From NCBI GenBank assembly GCA_030613765.1, contig JAUWLI010000032.1, positions 1 to 14,795 on the forward strand: a DNA stretch of 14,795 bases, in the 5' to 3' direction. The stretch is from Phycisphaerae bacterium (GTDB lineage: Bacteria; Planctomycetota; Phycisphaerae; Sedimentisphaerales; SG8-4). Below are positions 1-7,492 of this stretch, in pieces. The position numbers and the translations under genes are program-made. Positions within the stretch are counted from its first letter, which is position 1. The number at the start of each line of letters is the position of its first letter. Under the pieces are notes generated by a model. The model saw only the letters and a program-made list of their open reading frames with translations. It did not search any database and was not told the DNA's origin.

Positions 1-813
1 GCCTGGTATCCGGATATGATTATAAAAGACATGGCAAGCAGTCATGTACTTAAATTTACTCCGGTAAATGATGGAGAAAAGGGCAAGTTTAGAAAACTGC
101 CAACAACATACTTGTTATATCAGCATTGTAAAGATTCTGATTTAAAGCAAAAATCATATACAATTGATAAAAATACCAACCTGCCTGATAGATGTGAATC
201 AATCGCTCATTCTGTTATAGACAACCTGAAGATGCAGGAAAGTGAGGAAAAAGGCTCTCCTATCGCTCCTACGGATAATCATGTAGCAACACTGTTGTTT
301 ATGCTCAGTCATTACGTGGCAGATGCGCATGTCCCTTTCCACTGTGACAGCAGAAGATTTTCAGAAGGGAGAAATATTCACGGCAAACTTGAAAAAGTAT
401 GGGACGACACAATAAAAAAGAATTATCTGCTGGATAAAGCGAATGAACGTTTCTTCTATAACCCGGCAGGATCCCCATTGCTTGATAAGAAAAAAGAGCA
501 GCAATATAATAAGTCTTTTCTTAAGAAAGTTGAAGAGAATCTTCGTAAAAGGAAATTTAGTGTGTCCTGGGGAACTGATAACGGTAATGTTTGGGATTTT
601 ATGAGTGCAATTTGCCAATACTCATACCTTCTTTCTTATTCATTTATCCGGGAAGGAAACGACCATAGAAATGTCACATCCAACAATTGGAAAAGATTGG
701 GAACAAAAAGCCTTGAAGATGTTAATATTGCTGTTTTTTCCGATGCAATAGATTCAATAGCAAAAGTATATTTCAGAATATGGCGGAAGTATAAAAGGTG
801 GGAGAAAAGGTAA
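1..813 (+). CDS. Zinc-dependent phospholipase C-like protein, 5' truncated by window edge
   Basis: The frame is open from the first base (AWYPD precedes the first ATG at 16), so the N-terminus lies outside the window and the ATG at 16 is probably internal. Counting from that ATG, the visible part has H99-x3-D103-x5-H109 (SHYVADAHVPFH), then H122-x3-E126 (IHGKLE). This order and spacing match the zinc ligands of Bacillus phospholipase C (His118/Asp122/His128 and His142/Glu146). S1/P1 nucleases use H-x3-D for the last pair, so I favour the phospholipase C branch. H65 (ESIAHS) may be another ligand. The remaining ligands (N-terminal Trp and His) would lie upstream. The gene ends at TAA 811-813 and converges on the protease gene. 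Codon use is much more AT-rich than in the neighbouring genes, a possible sign of different origin. Substrate and export are unknown because the N-terminus is missing. Confidence 0.6.
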   Translation, partial: AWYPDMIIKDMASSHVLKFTPVNDGEKGKFRKLPTTYLLYQHCKDSDLKQKSYTIDKNTNLPDRCESIAHSVIDNLKMQESEEKGSPIAPTDNHVATLLFMLSHYVADAHVPFHCDSRRFSEGRNIHGKLEKVWDDTIKKNYLLDKANERFFYNPAGSPLLDKKKEQQYNKSFLKKVEENLRKRKFSVSWGTDNGNVWDFMSAICQYSYLLSYSFIREGNDHRNVTSNNWKRLGTKSLEDVNIAVFSDAIDSIAKVYFRIWRKYKRWEKR

Positions 814-831
814 GGTATACCGGCCCCGTGA

Positions 832-939
832 AAGAGTGAGACACCAGATTTGGAGTTATTGTGCGGTAAGGTTTCTCATGCTGAGATATGCCGTAAGTGG
901 GATGTAAGAATTTACGATTCTGATTTGCCAGTATTGTAA
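832..939 (+). pseudogene. Possible transposase helix-turn-helix remnant
   Basis: After the stop at 829-831 the + strand reads in frame to TAA 937-939. The stretch at about 850-906 gives LELLCGKVSHAEICRKWDV. This resembles the N-terminal helix-turn-helix of IS3-type and related transposases, where a motif of the form L-x-G-x-(V/L)-x-x-A-E-x-C-R-(R/K)-(W/Y/H)-(G/D)-(V/I) is common. Nothing recognisable follows and there is no start codon or ribosome binding site. It would be a small decayed scrap, not a working element. The assignment rests on one short motif, and chance resemblance is possible. Confidence 0.35.
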
Positions 940-953
940 AATCCACAAAGACA

Positions 954-1042
954 GGCAGCAGAGCAGAAAACTACTGCTCCTGCCCGGCGTCACAGCCGGT
1001 GCAGAGACGAATAAAGTTACAATCACAAGTTTCCTTTGTAAC
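954..1042 (-). terminator. Hairpins downstream of the protease gene; possible weak terminator between converging genes
   Basis: Two inverted repeats lie just past the protease stop. The first is GTTACAA (1016-1022) with TTGTAAC (1036-1042), a perfect 7-bp stem that on the - strand is followed by TTTATT. The second is GGCAG plus GAGCAG (954-966) with CTGCTC plus CTGCC (974-984), an 11-bp stem with a 2-nt bulge and a 7-nt loop. On the - strand it is followed by a loosely T-rich tract. Neither has a clean T-run, so they are weak intrinsic terminators at best. Their position between two convergent genes fits such a role. An alternative short stem CCGGC/GCCGG (984-999) overlaps the second hairpin. 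Confidence 0.35.
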
Positions 1043-1052
1043 CTGTAACTTC

Positions 1053-4000
1053 CTATTGTATCCAGTTTTCAGCAAATCTGGCAAAGTCCGCCAGATTCAC
1101 AATCCCGTCATTGTTAAAGTCCACCTTAATCGAACCTTCATGGCCGGACAAAAGCCATCTATCAGCTATTCTGGTTAAAACCTTAAAGTCATGTGGTATG
1201 CCAACGGTAGCGCTTCTTAAAGTTACGTTACCACAATCATCGACTGCCTGATAGGTGATAGTGTAAAGTCTGCCGCTATTGGCGCCGCTGCGCTCAGACC
1301 TTACATAGATTTCGCCGTTCTCGCCTATCTCAATATCTCCGGTAGTGTTTCCAGCCCCTACGGTGTTATCATCTTCGCTCATCACGATGCCGACAAGTGA
1401 CACATCAGCCGATGCATCACATTCATCACTTACTGTCCAGGATGGTGTAATCTCAACCATCTTATGAGTCGGCGGCCACAACGTTGTTGGTGTAACAGAG
1501 AACTCGAATTCAGGCGGAGTCGTATCCACCACCGTTATCGTCTGTACACAGGTTGTGCTGTTGCCGTATCCGTCCACCGCTGTCCAGGTACGCATCATAG
1601 TCCCCGTATTACCGCAGCCGGGCTGCCACTGGTCAGTATGCGTAATTGTAACACTGCTGCACATATCACTGGCCGTAGCAGAGCCATTTGCCTCAACACT
1701 GGTATCTGCCGAACATTCAAGTGTAACATCCGCGGGGCAGGTGACGGCCGGCGGCGTCGTGTCAACAACTGTAATCAAGACCTCGTTGGGCTCCGAGTCC
1801 ACTATTGTGTCACTTACAACCAGTGTTATCACGTATTCACCCGGGCATCCGCCATCCAACGTAACGGTTGGCGCAGCTCCATGTGCCGGACTCTCGAGGA
1901 AAGGCCCCGTCCATGTATACGTCAGTGGAGTCTCGTCGGCATCGCTCGAACCCGTGCCGTCTAATGTTACCTGTGTCCCCTGCCCGGTATTGCAAGCACA
2001 TTCGACAATCCGGTCACCTCCGGCATCGGCGACTGGTGGTATGTTCACCGTTGTGAAAGACCAGTCATTTCCGTCGACCGCATTGCAGCAGTTCTTCTGT
2101 ACTACCTTCCAGTAGTATCTCATACCACTCATCAGTGTCTGGCCGGGATCAGGCGTCGGGTCACATATCGGGTCGGTCAAACCACTTTCAATCAGCTCCA
2201 TTGTGTTCGGATCCGTACCTAAGTAAACATCCCAGGTCTTAGGACAAGGAGGCTGGTACTTGAACAAAACTGCTAAATTAGGCTCCAGCGTCGGCTCGCT
2301 GCAGATATAGTTCAAACCTGTTTCACTGTCCCTCTGGATGCCCACCGTTGCAAGCAAACCAGCCCTTGAGCTGGGATCCGCATAAAGAAGCAGTATTTCG
2401 TTGCTGCCTTCGAAAAGCTGCGCCTGACAAGTCACCCTGTCATCTTCAGAATCGTAGTGACTGACCTTCTCCCACTGCACTACCAGAATACGATTGGGCT
2501 CCTCACCAACAATCGAATAATACACGTTGTCGGTTCCATCGGGATTGGGTATAAGATCGTCCCAGTAAACCGCTATGAAACTATTAACGTCGTAAGCCGT
2601 ATTGCACGGAATGCAGCAGTTGCCATAACCAAGGTACTCATCCTCGAAGTAAATCGTTCCATTCGAGCCAACCGCAACACGATTGTAGATGCTGCCATAG
2701 AAAGTGAAGCTAAACGGCAGCTCAATAGGGTAGTAGTAACTGTCATCAACGAGACTGAGATGAATCCCGGTTACAGTCTCGTCGGGTTCAGGTTCCGGCT
2801 CAGTCCCACTAGGCGGAGGCGGAGGAGGTGGAGGAGCAGCACCGATCTCGATCCAATCGAAAGATGGACCATTTGGATCATAGCTGTCAACGAAGATGTA
2901 ATCTCCGGCATCAGGACCACCCCTATGTAGGACACTTATACTACCAGCCGTTGCTATTGTTTCCGGTGCCTCCGAATTTTTCAAACCGGATTCATCACCG
3001 TGTCGGACGCCCGCTAACATGTACTCGTATTCAGGCAAATTTGACCGGACCCATGGCTGAAAGCCGCCCTCGGACCCGCTTGTATTTCGATCCCCGCCTT
3101 CTGCTTCATCCATACCTCCACTCTCGCTTGCTGCTGCCGGCCCCGGAAGCCCTCCGCCTCCGGGAATGGGGCTGTAAGTTATGTTATCCATCGCAAAACG
3201 CGGGAAATTAGGATCGGGATGAGAAAAAGTAATGTCAACACGCGCTATCGGCCTTGTACTTGTACCGGTATTCAGCCCCTCCGTCCAGTCGAATCCCATA
3301 TTACCGGCATCGGCCGAAAAAGTACCGATCGGCCTCATCAAACTATCATAGAAAACCATTGTGCTTGCATCAGGTTGAGTGACCAAAGCGCTCAATACAA
3401 AACCGTAGGAAACTCCGAACACTGGAATAGCAAACTCCAGTGTCAAAGTCCCTGTGGCATCTCCCTCGATGTACGGAAATTGGACGTATAGGGTGTCACC
3501 CGGACCAACGCCGATGGAAGCGATGGCAGCATCATAAGAAGAGAAACCGAATGTTACGTCGCCGCTGATCAAACCGTCGACCTGGGTACCTTCCAATCCA
3601 TCAAAAGTAATCGTACAAGGTTCCAGGTCCGGTCCCCAGAAGTTCCATATCAGGTCTGTATCCACTCCAACATCGCTAGCGCCGTTGCACGGATCCGGAT
3701 AGTTTGGCTCTACAAGGGACTTACAATACAACTCGAAGTCACTGTCACTTTCATCCGAGTATGTTCCGTCGGTTATCAGGATACGGTAATCTGAATCGGA
3801 TGGCAAGCTTACTGGTATATTCCAGGTGAACTTGCCGCTTACGGGAACGTCTTCGGCCAACAGCGAGTAAAAGCTGTCTCCTTTGTACAGGTAAATATCA
3901 AGGACAGAGCCCGTGCCGATTGAATACCATTCAATATCGTGCGTGGACGATATTTCCCAGCTTTCTCCGCCGTTAGGAGCAACCACTTTAACTCCGGGCG

Positions 4001-5888
4001 ACGCGGCTAAGGCATTGTACGCATTGAGGCGGCGTCCGGAGACGGTTATGCCGTCCAGCGCCGGTATCGGATCGCCCGTCCACAAGATTCTCGACTTCAA
4101 TTCCTCCAGCGAGATTATAGTCCCAACAGAACCGGGAACATTCGCCATTACCAGCGCAGCTACACCCGCCACGTGCGGTGTCGCCATAGACGTGCCCTGC
4201 TTATAAACATAATCACCGACATTGTCTTCGATACATTGAACATGAATATTGTCTATTTCCCCCCCGAAGTACTCGTTATCGACATCATCGCTGATCCAAC
4301 GGAACCTTATCTTCATTTCTTCATTGCGATACGACTCCGGAATTTCAATCAGTATCCACCAGTAATAGTCCATGTGGTAACTATTGGGATTGGATCTTGA
4401 AAAGACCTTCTGCCATGTCGTACCGTCCCACACGTCGACGCTCAATTCATCGCCGTCACCAATCTCGTAGCGGTAATCGAACTCCAGCGTAAGTCCGCGC
4501 AGCCCACGCGTGTCTAAAGCAGGCGTTACAATAGAGCCGTTACTGTCGTTCAAATAAGGTCGGGTGTTGGCCCAATCCCCGCGGGCAGCAATATTGTCTG
4601 TTGCACCTATCGGGTAAAGCACCGTGCCCCAGCGGTTTTCCGGTCCATCCTGAACCATCTGTGTGCCCCCAAAACCAGGAGTGACCGCACCCTGAAAATC
4701 CTCAGCAAAAAGGGTTCTAAATGTCGGGACGGTACTGAGAATACTCACGCCTGGCGCACCAACGTCCACCGACTCAGCACCGTAGCTGGAAAAGCTGGCC
4801 AGCGCATCATCATCGTCTGTTGCCGCGACCGCAATCACATTAGAAACATCGTAACTCGATGGGTAATGTGGCTGAGAGTCATTATCGACTCCCGAATTAC
4901 CCGCAGCAGCTACGAACAGCACTCCCTGGTTGCGTGCGTCGGTAATCGCAGTTTCCAGAGACTGTGAGTATCCGCCGCCGCCCCAGCTATTGCTCAAAAT
5001 CTTTGCGCCGTTGGCTACTCCGTAGTTTACTGCCTCTATTGCATCCACCGTGCTGCCCGAACCTTGAGCACTAAGAAATCGCAGCGCCATCAACTTACAT
5101 CGCCAGTTGACCCCGGCTACGCCAATCCCGTTATCACCAATACCTGCAATTGTACCAGCACAGTGTGTCCCATGGCCTGCCGGGTCACTCGGATCACCAT
5201 CGTCCTGGTAGAAATCGTAGCCGTGCACATCGTCGGCATATCCGTTACCGTCGTCGTCGACACCATTGTTGGGTATCTCTCCGGGATTGACCCACATATT
5301 GCCGGCCAAATCCGGGTGTAGATAGTCGATACCCGAATCTATAACACCAACTATTACGTCTGAGCCGTCCGGTACACCGGTAGCGATGTCCCAGGCCTCC
5401 GGCGCATCAATGTCTGCATCTACTGTCCCTCCTGTCTGACCGGCGTTGTTCATACCCCACAATTCAAGGAAGCGGACGTCGTTTGGAATCCGAGCTATAC
5501 GCACACGGTAATTGGGTTCAACAACCAGTATGCGTCGGTCTCTCGCACCCCAGTTCTCTGCAATTGCATCCTCTACCGTTTGTCCGCCCGGCAGTTTAAC
5601 CCGAAGCACCTCTTTCCCATGCGACAGACCGATACGCTTTTCGATTGTCCCCTTCACCGCGGCTTCAACTCCGGACAAGTCCTCCGCAGCCTCAACCACA
5701 CCGTTTCTATCCGCGTCCGCCGAAAGCAGCACAAGGACCTCACCGGGAACATATTGTTGTTCTTTTTCCTCACTGATCCTAATCTTCTCGGAGACAGGTT
5801 GGCCGGCCTCGACAGGTACAACTAAGCCCTGCCATGTGACTATTGCCAGCATACAGGCCGCTGCTGCCCCCAGTGTTATGGCTCGCAT
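1053..5888 (-). CDS. Giant secreted subtilisin-family (S8) serine protease with PKD, HYR and dockerin-like C-terminal modules
   Basis: From the ATG at 5888 the product has 1611 residues. Residues 1-28 form a signal peptide (cleavage probably VEA/G). Residues 44-132 look like an I9-type prodomain (VPGEVLV). The S8 triad is D184 (GVIDSGID), H239 (GHGTHCAG) and S567 (GTSMATPH), with oxyanion Asn N331 (AAGNSG). An acidic loop at 208-220 (NGVDDDGNGYADD) resembles a calcium site. A jelly-roll or MAM-like insert of about 165 residues (391-557) splits the catalytic domain just before the Ser. Downstream are a PNGGESW domain (637-720), beta-rich modules, a polyproline/Glu-Pro linker (1018-1035), a domain starting near 1035 with SNGTIYF and YWDDL, a fibronectin III-like part (1215-1280), PKD (1285-1375) and HYR (1377-1455). 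A dockerin-like end (about 1567-1611) has one clear calcium loop, DFNNDGIVNLADF. All catalytic residues are present, so it should be an active extracellular protease. An upstream in-frame TTG (5897) and an ATA (5933) preceded by a perfect AAGGAG leave the exact start open. Confidence 0.93.
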   Translation of the reverse strand: MRAITLGAAAACMLAIVTWQGLVVPVEAGQPVSEKIRISEEKEQQYVPGEVLVLLSADADRNGVVEAAEDLSGVEAAVKGTIEKRIGLSHGKEVLRVKLPGGQTVEDAIAENWGARDRRILVVEPNYRVRIARIPNDVRFLELWGMNNAGQTGGTVDADIDAPEAWDIATGVPDGSDVIVGVIDSGIDYLHPDLAGNMWVNPGEIPNNGVDDDGNGYADDVHGYDFYQDDGDPSDPAGHGTHCAGTIAGIGDNGIGVAGVNWRCKLMALRFLSAQGSGSTVDAIEAVNYGVANGAKILSNSWGGGGYSQSLETAITDARNQGVLFVAAAGNSGVDNDSQPHYPSSYDVSNVIAVAATDDDDALASFSSYGAESVDVGAPGVSILSTVPTFRTLFAEDFQGAVTPGFGGTQMVQDGPENRWGTVLYPIGATDNIAARGDWANTRPYLNDSNGSIVTPALDTRGLRGLTLEFDYRYEIGDGDELSVDVWDGTTWQKVFSRSNPNSYHMDYYWWILIEIPESYRNEEMKIRFRWISDDVDNEYFGGEIDNIHVQCIEDNVGDYVYKQGTSMATPHVAGVAALVMANVPGSVGTIISLEELKSRILWTGDPIPALDGITVSGRRLNAYNALAASPGVKVVAPNGGESWEISSTHDIEWYSIGTGSVLDIYLYKGDSFYSLLAEDVPVSGKFTWNIPVSLPSDSDYRILITDGTYSDESDSDFELYCKSLVEPNYPDPCNGASDVGVDTDLIWNFWGPDLEPCTITFDGLEGTQVDGLISGDVTFGFSSYDAAIASIGVGPGDTLYVQFPYIEGDATGTLTLEFAIPVFGVSYGFVLSALVTQPDASTMVFYDSLMRPIGTFSADAGNMGFDWTEGLNTGTSTRPIARVDITFSHPDPNFPRFAMDNITYSPIPGGGGLPGPAAASESGGMDEAEGGDRNTSGSEGGFQPWVRSNLPEYEYMLAGVRHGDESGLKNSEAPETIATAGSISVLHRGGPDAGDYIFVDSYDPNGPSFDWIEIGAAPPPPPPPPSGTEPEPEPDETVTGIHLSLVDDSYYYPIELPFSFTFYGSIYNRVAVGSNGTIYFEDEYLGYGNCCIPCNTAYDVNSFIAVYWDDLIPNPDGTDNVYYSIVGEEPNRILVVQWEKVSHYDSEDDRVTCQAQLFEGSNEILLLYADPSSRAGLLATVGIQRDSETGLNYICSEPTLEPNLAVLFKYQPPCPKTWDVYLGTDPNTMELIESGLTDPICDPTPDPGQTLMSGMRYYWKVVQKNCCNAVDGNDWSFTTVNIPPVADAGGDRIVECACNTGQGTQVTLDGTGSSDADETPLTYTWTGPFLESPAHGAAPTVTLDGGCPGEYVITLVVSDTIVDSEPNEVLITVVDTTPPAVTCPADVTLECSADTSVEANGSATASDMCSSVTITHTDQWQPGCGNTGTMMRTWTAVDGYGNSTTCVQTITVVDTTPPEFEFSVTPTTLWPPTHKMVEITPSWTVSDECDASADVSLVGIVMSEDDNTVGAGNTTGDIEIGENGEIYVRSERSGANSGRLYTITYQAVDDCGNVTLRSATVGIPHDFKVLTRIADRWLLSGHEGSIKVDFNNDGIVNLADFARFAENWIQ

Positions 5889-5939
5889 GCCGAACAAAAA
5901 AATCGTATGATGTCGTTCCCTGAATACCCTTATCGTTTT

Positions 5940-5945
5940 CTCCTT
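5940..5945 (-). promoter_or_regulatory. Shine-Dalgarno AAGGAG far upstream of the protease ATG
   Basis: The - strand reads AAGGAG at 5945-5940. The protease ATG (5888) and TTG (5897) are more than 40 nt further on, too far for this site to serve them directly. The codon at ideal distance (6 nt) is ATA at 5933-5931, in frame with the protease. It would give an N-terminus RVFRERHHTIFLFG ahead of the hydrophobic core, a plausible basic signal-peptide n-region. ATA starts are rare, so this may be a sequencing error, a mutated ATG, or a coincidence. Confidence 0.4.
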
Positions 5946-6211
5946 GTTTCTCTGGGGCAGCCATTCGCACTGCCGATCCTTGTTGCCTCTTCCTTTTAGC
6001 TGATATTTACGGTGCGTTTACAGCGTAGGAATTGGGCTTTAAGACATGTATAAAATCAAAATGGAATTGAATATTTGCTCCTGTTTTCAGTACCTTGTCC
6101 TTTCCTGTGAAACTCTTATGCTGTTCTGCATTAGAAAGCAACTGGCTTTTTTGTGGAAAAAATCCAGGTAGGAGGCGAAAAAAACCTTTTCCCACCTTCC
6201 TTCTTTATAAC

Positions 6212-6240
6212 AATGTATCTGAATAAGGAAAAAATGTCAA
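6212..6240 (-). promoter_or_regulatory. Sigma-70-type promoter upstream of the protease gene
   Basis: The - strand has a perfect -35 TTGACA (6240-6235), a 17-nt spacer, and -10 TACATT (6217-6212, four of six consensus positions). Transcription would start near 6205 and give a leader of about 300 nt before the protease start. The leader holds a GTG-initiated 62-codon frame (6195-6007) that I do not consider coding, and a short stem GGCAG/CTGCC just ahead of the AAGGAG. The motif suggests that the protease has its own housekeeping promoter and does not depend only on read-through from the sigma-factor gene. Confidence 0.5.
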
Positions 6241-6356
6241 GGAAATTACACCCTTTTTCGTAATTACTCCTGAGATTTCATGAAAATTTTCAAAATATGA
6301 AGAAAAACACACGGCGAAATCTTTAGATTCGCTCTTGGGCTAACTTGTTCTCCTTT

Positions 6357-6386
6357 CAAAAAAGATAACCGGATGCTCATAATCCG
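6357..6386 (-). terminator. Weak intrinsic terminator candidate after the sigma-factor gene
   Basis: On the - strand CGGAT (6386-6382), loop TATGAGC, ATCCG (6374-6370) is followed six bases later by a six-T run (6363-6358). The stem is only 5 bp, so the call is tentative. Its position about 150 nt past the sigma stop and before the protease promoter is sensible. A second stem nearby, GCC(C)TGA/TCAGGC (6421-6440), has no T-run. Confidence 0.3.
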
Positions 6387-6535
6387 CTGGGATATTAGTC
6401 GTTTTTACAGCTAACCACAAGCCCTGACGTCAATTCAGGCTATAACTCACCTATATATTAAGACGTAAAAGACCTGAAAATGTTACTATAATTTCGTAGA
6501 TTTTTTTATGACTTTAAGGCCATAATTTAATAACA

Positions 6536-7441
6536 CTATGAACTGGAAAGAAAACCAACTGTGGATTCCATAATTCGTTTCCGAAAAAGACGCTGTTCAT
6601 CCGTGGTTTTGTGACGCTTGAGGTCTTTGAGGTTGGCCCGGCAGAAATGACAACCTAATGTGGTCAGATGAAAATCTACATAATCAAACCATCTCGGCTC
6701 TAAAGTTTCCAGCAGAAAGGCACCAAGGGTACTGCGCTTCGGGCAGCTAAGTCGATGGGACTCCCAGATTTCAGTCAGGAAGTGTTCATAATTTGAAGAA
6801 GCGAGATTCGTTAAGGCGTCAAGTTTTGTAATATTTCCGCGTATCCGCTTGAGACACCGATGTTTGAAAACTCTCACTGTTATCTCTTTCAACTTGAATA
6901 GATTCGCAACATACTTATTAGGAATCTTGCAGTAAAACAGCAGCTCAATCATCTTCAAATCACGAAACTTCTGCGATGTCTTGAATACCTTAAGCAGTTC
7001 TCGAAGGGACTTTGTCAGTGCCTTTCGCCAAAGTTCCTGCTCTTCAACCTGGCTGATATACCAACTGGCTGTGGGCTCGGGCCCCGACATCCGCTCCAAA
7101 ACATTGACGTCTTCATCACCTTGTCGGTCACTATAGGCATCCTGAATCAGGCAGACTGATTTTGACCGTCTGCTGCGGTAGCGATCGAAAATCTTGTTGC
7201 GCAAAATGATAAACAGGTAAGTTTCCAGGCTGGTTTCGCTGCGGAAATTGCTCAATCCCTTGATGAAGGAGACGAATGTGTCTTGAACAATATCCTCGGC
7301 ATCTGCACGCTGAGGAAGGCGAGCGGTCGCAAAGTTCAAAAGTCGCCCTTCGTATTCCTCTATAAGGTGTTCCCACGCGCCGCCCTTTCCTTTGCGAATC
7401 TGGCTTAACAAAAGCATGTCCCTTTGGCTCATTTCGCTCAT
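6536..7441 (-). CDS. ECF-type RNA polymerase sigma factor with C-terminal Cys/His extension
   Basis: This 301-residue protein is much longer than the roughly 170-200 residues of a usual ECF sigma factor. Region 2 covers about 12-92 (DAEDIVQDTFVSFIKGL, then LETYLFIILRNKIFDRYRSR) and would bind core polymerase and the -10 element. Region 4 covers about 140-202, with a helix-turn-helix near 172-198 (IPNKYVANLFKLKEITVRVF). The extension 225-275 reads C233...STLGAFLLETLEP...YVDFH258LTTLGC264HFC267, similar in layout to anti-sigma zinc fingers. The acidic DAED of region 2.2 is present, unlike in sigma factors of the kinase-activated ECF43 type, where it is replaced by a phosphorylated residue. ATG at 7441 lies 51 nt after the kinase stop, with no clear ribosome binding site, so it is probably co-transcribed with the kinase. 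ECF genes linked to Ser/Thr kinases are characteristic of planctomycetes. Target promoters are unknown. Confidence 0.93.
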   Translation of the reverse strand: MSEMSQRDMLLLSQIRKGKGGAWEHLIEEYEGRLLNFATARLPQRADAEDIVQDTFVSFIKGLSNFRSETSLETYLFIILRNKIFDRYRSRRSKSVCLIQDAYSDRQGDEDVNVLERMSGPEPTASWYISQVEEQELWRKALTKSLRELLKVFKTSQKFRDLKMIELLFYCKIPNKYVANLFKLKEITVRVFKHRCLKRIRGNITKLDALTNLASSNYEHFLTEIWESHRLSCPKRSTLGAFLLETLEPRWFDYVDFHLTTLGCHFCRANLKDLKRHKTTDEQRLFRKRIMESTVGFLSSS

Positions 7442-7492
7442 ATCATTACACCCGGAGGATTCTGCTGCTGATTACATAATTCAATATTTTCG

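Noticed and set aside
1464..2930. Several + strand frames opposite the protease gene
   Set aside because: Antisense shadows of a clearly coding GC-rich gene; the translations show no domain features.
5779..5970. 63-codon frame overlapping the start of the protease gene
   Set aside because: It overlaps the signal-peptide coding region in another frame, and its composition after the first residues follows the protease codons.
6007..6195. 62-codon GTG-initiated frame in the protease leader
   Set aside because: No proper ribosome binding site spacing and no family resemblance; it lies within the probable untranslated leader.
6314..6332. Imperfect stem GCGAAATCT/AGATTCGC as a terminator
   Set aside because: The loop is too small and no T-run follows on either strand.
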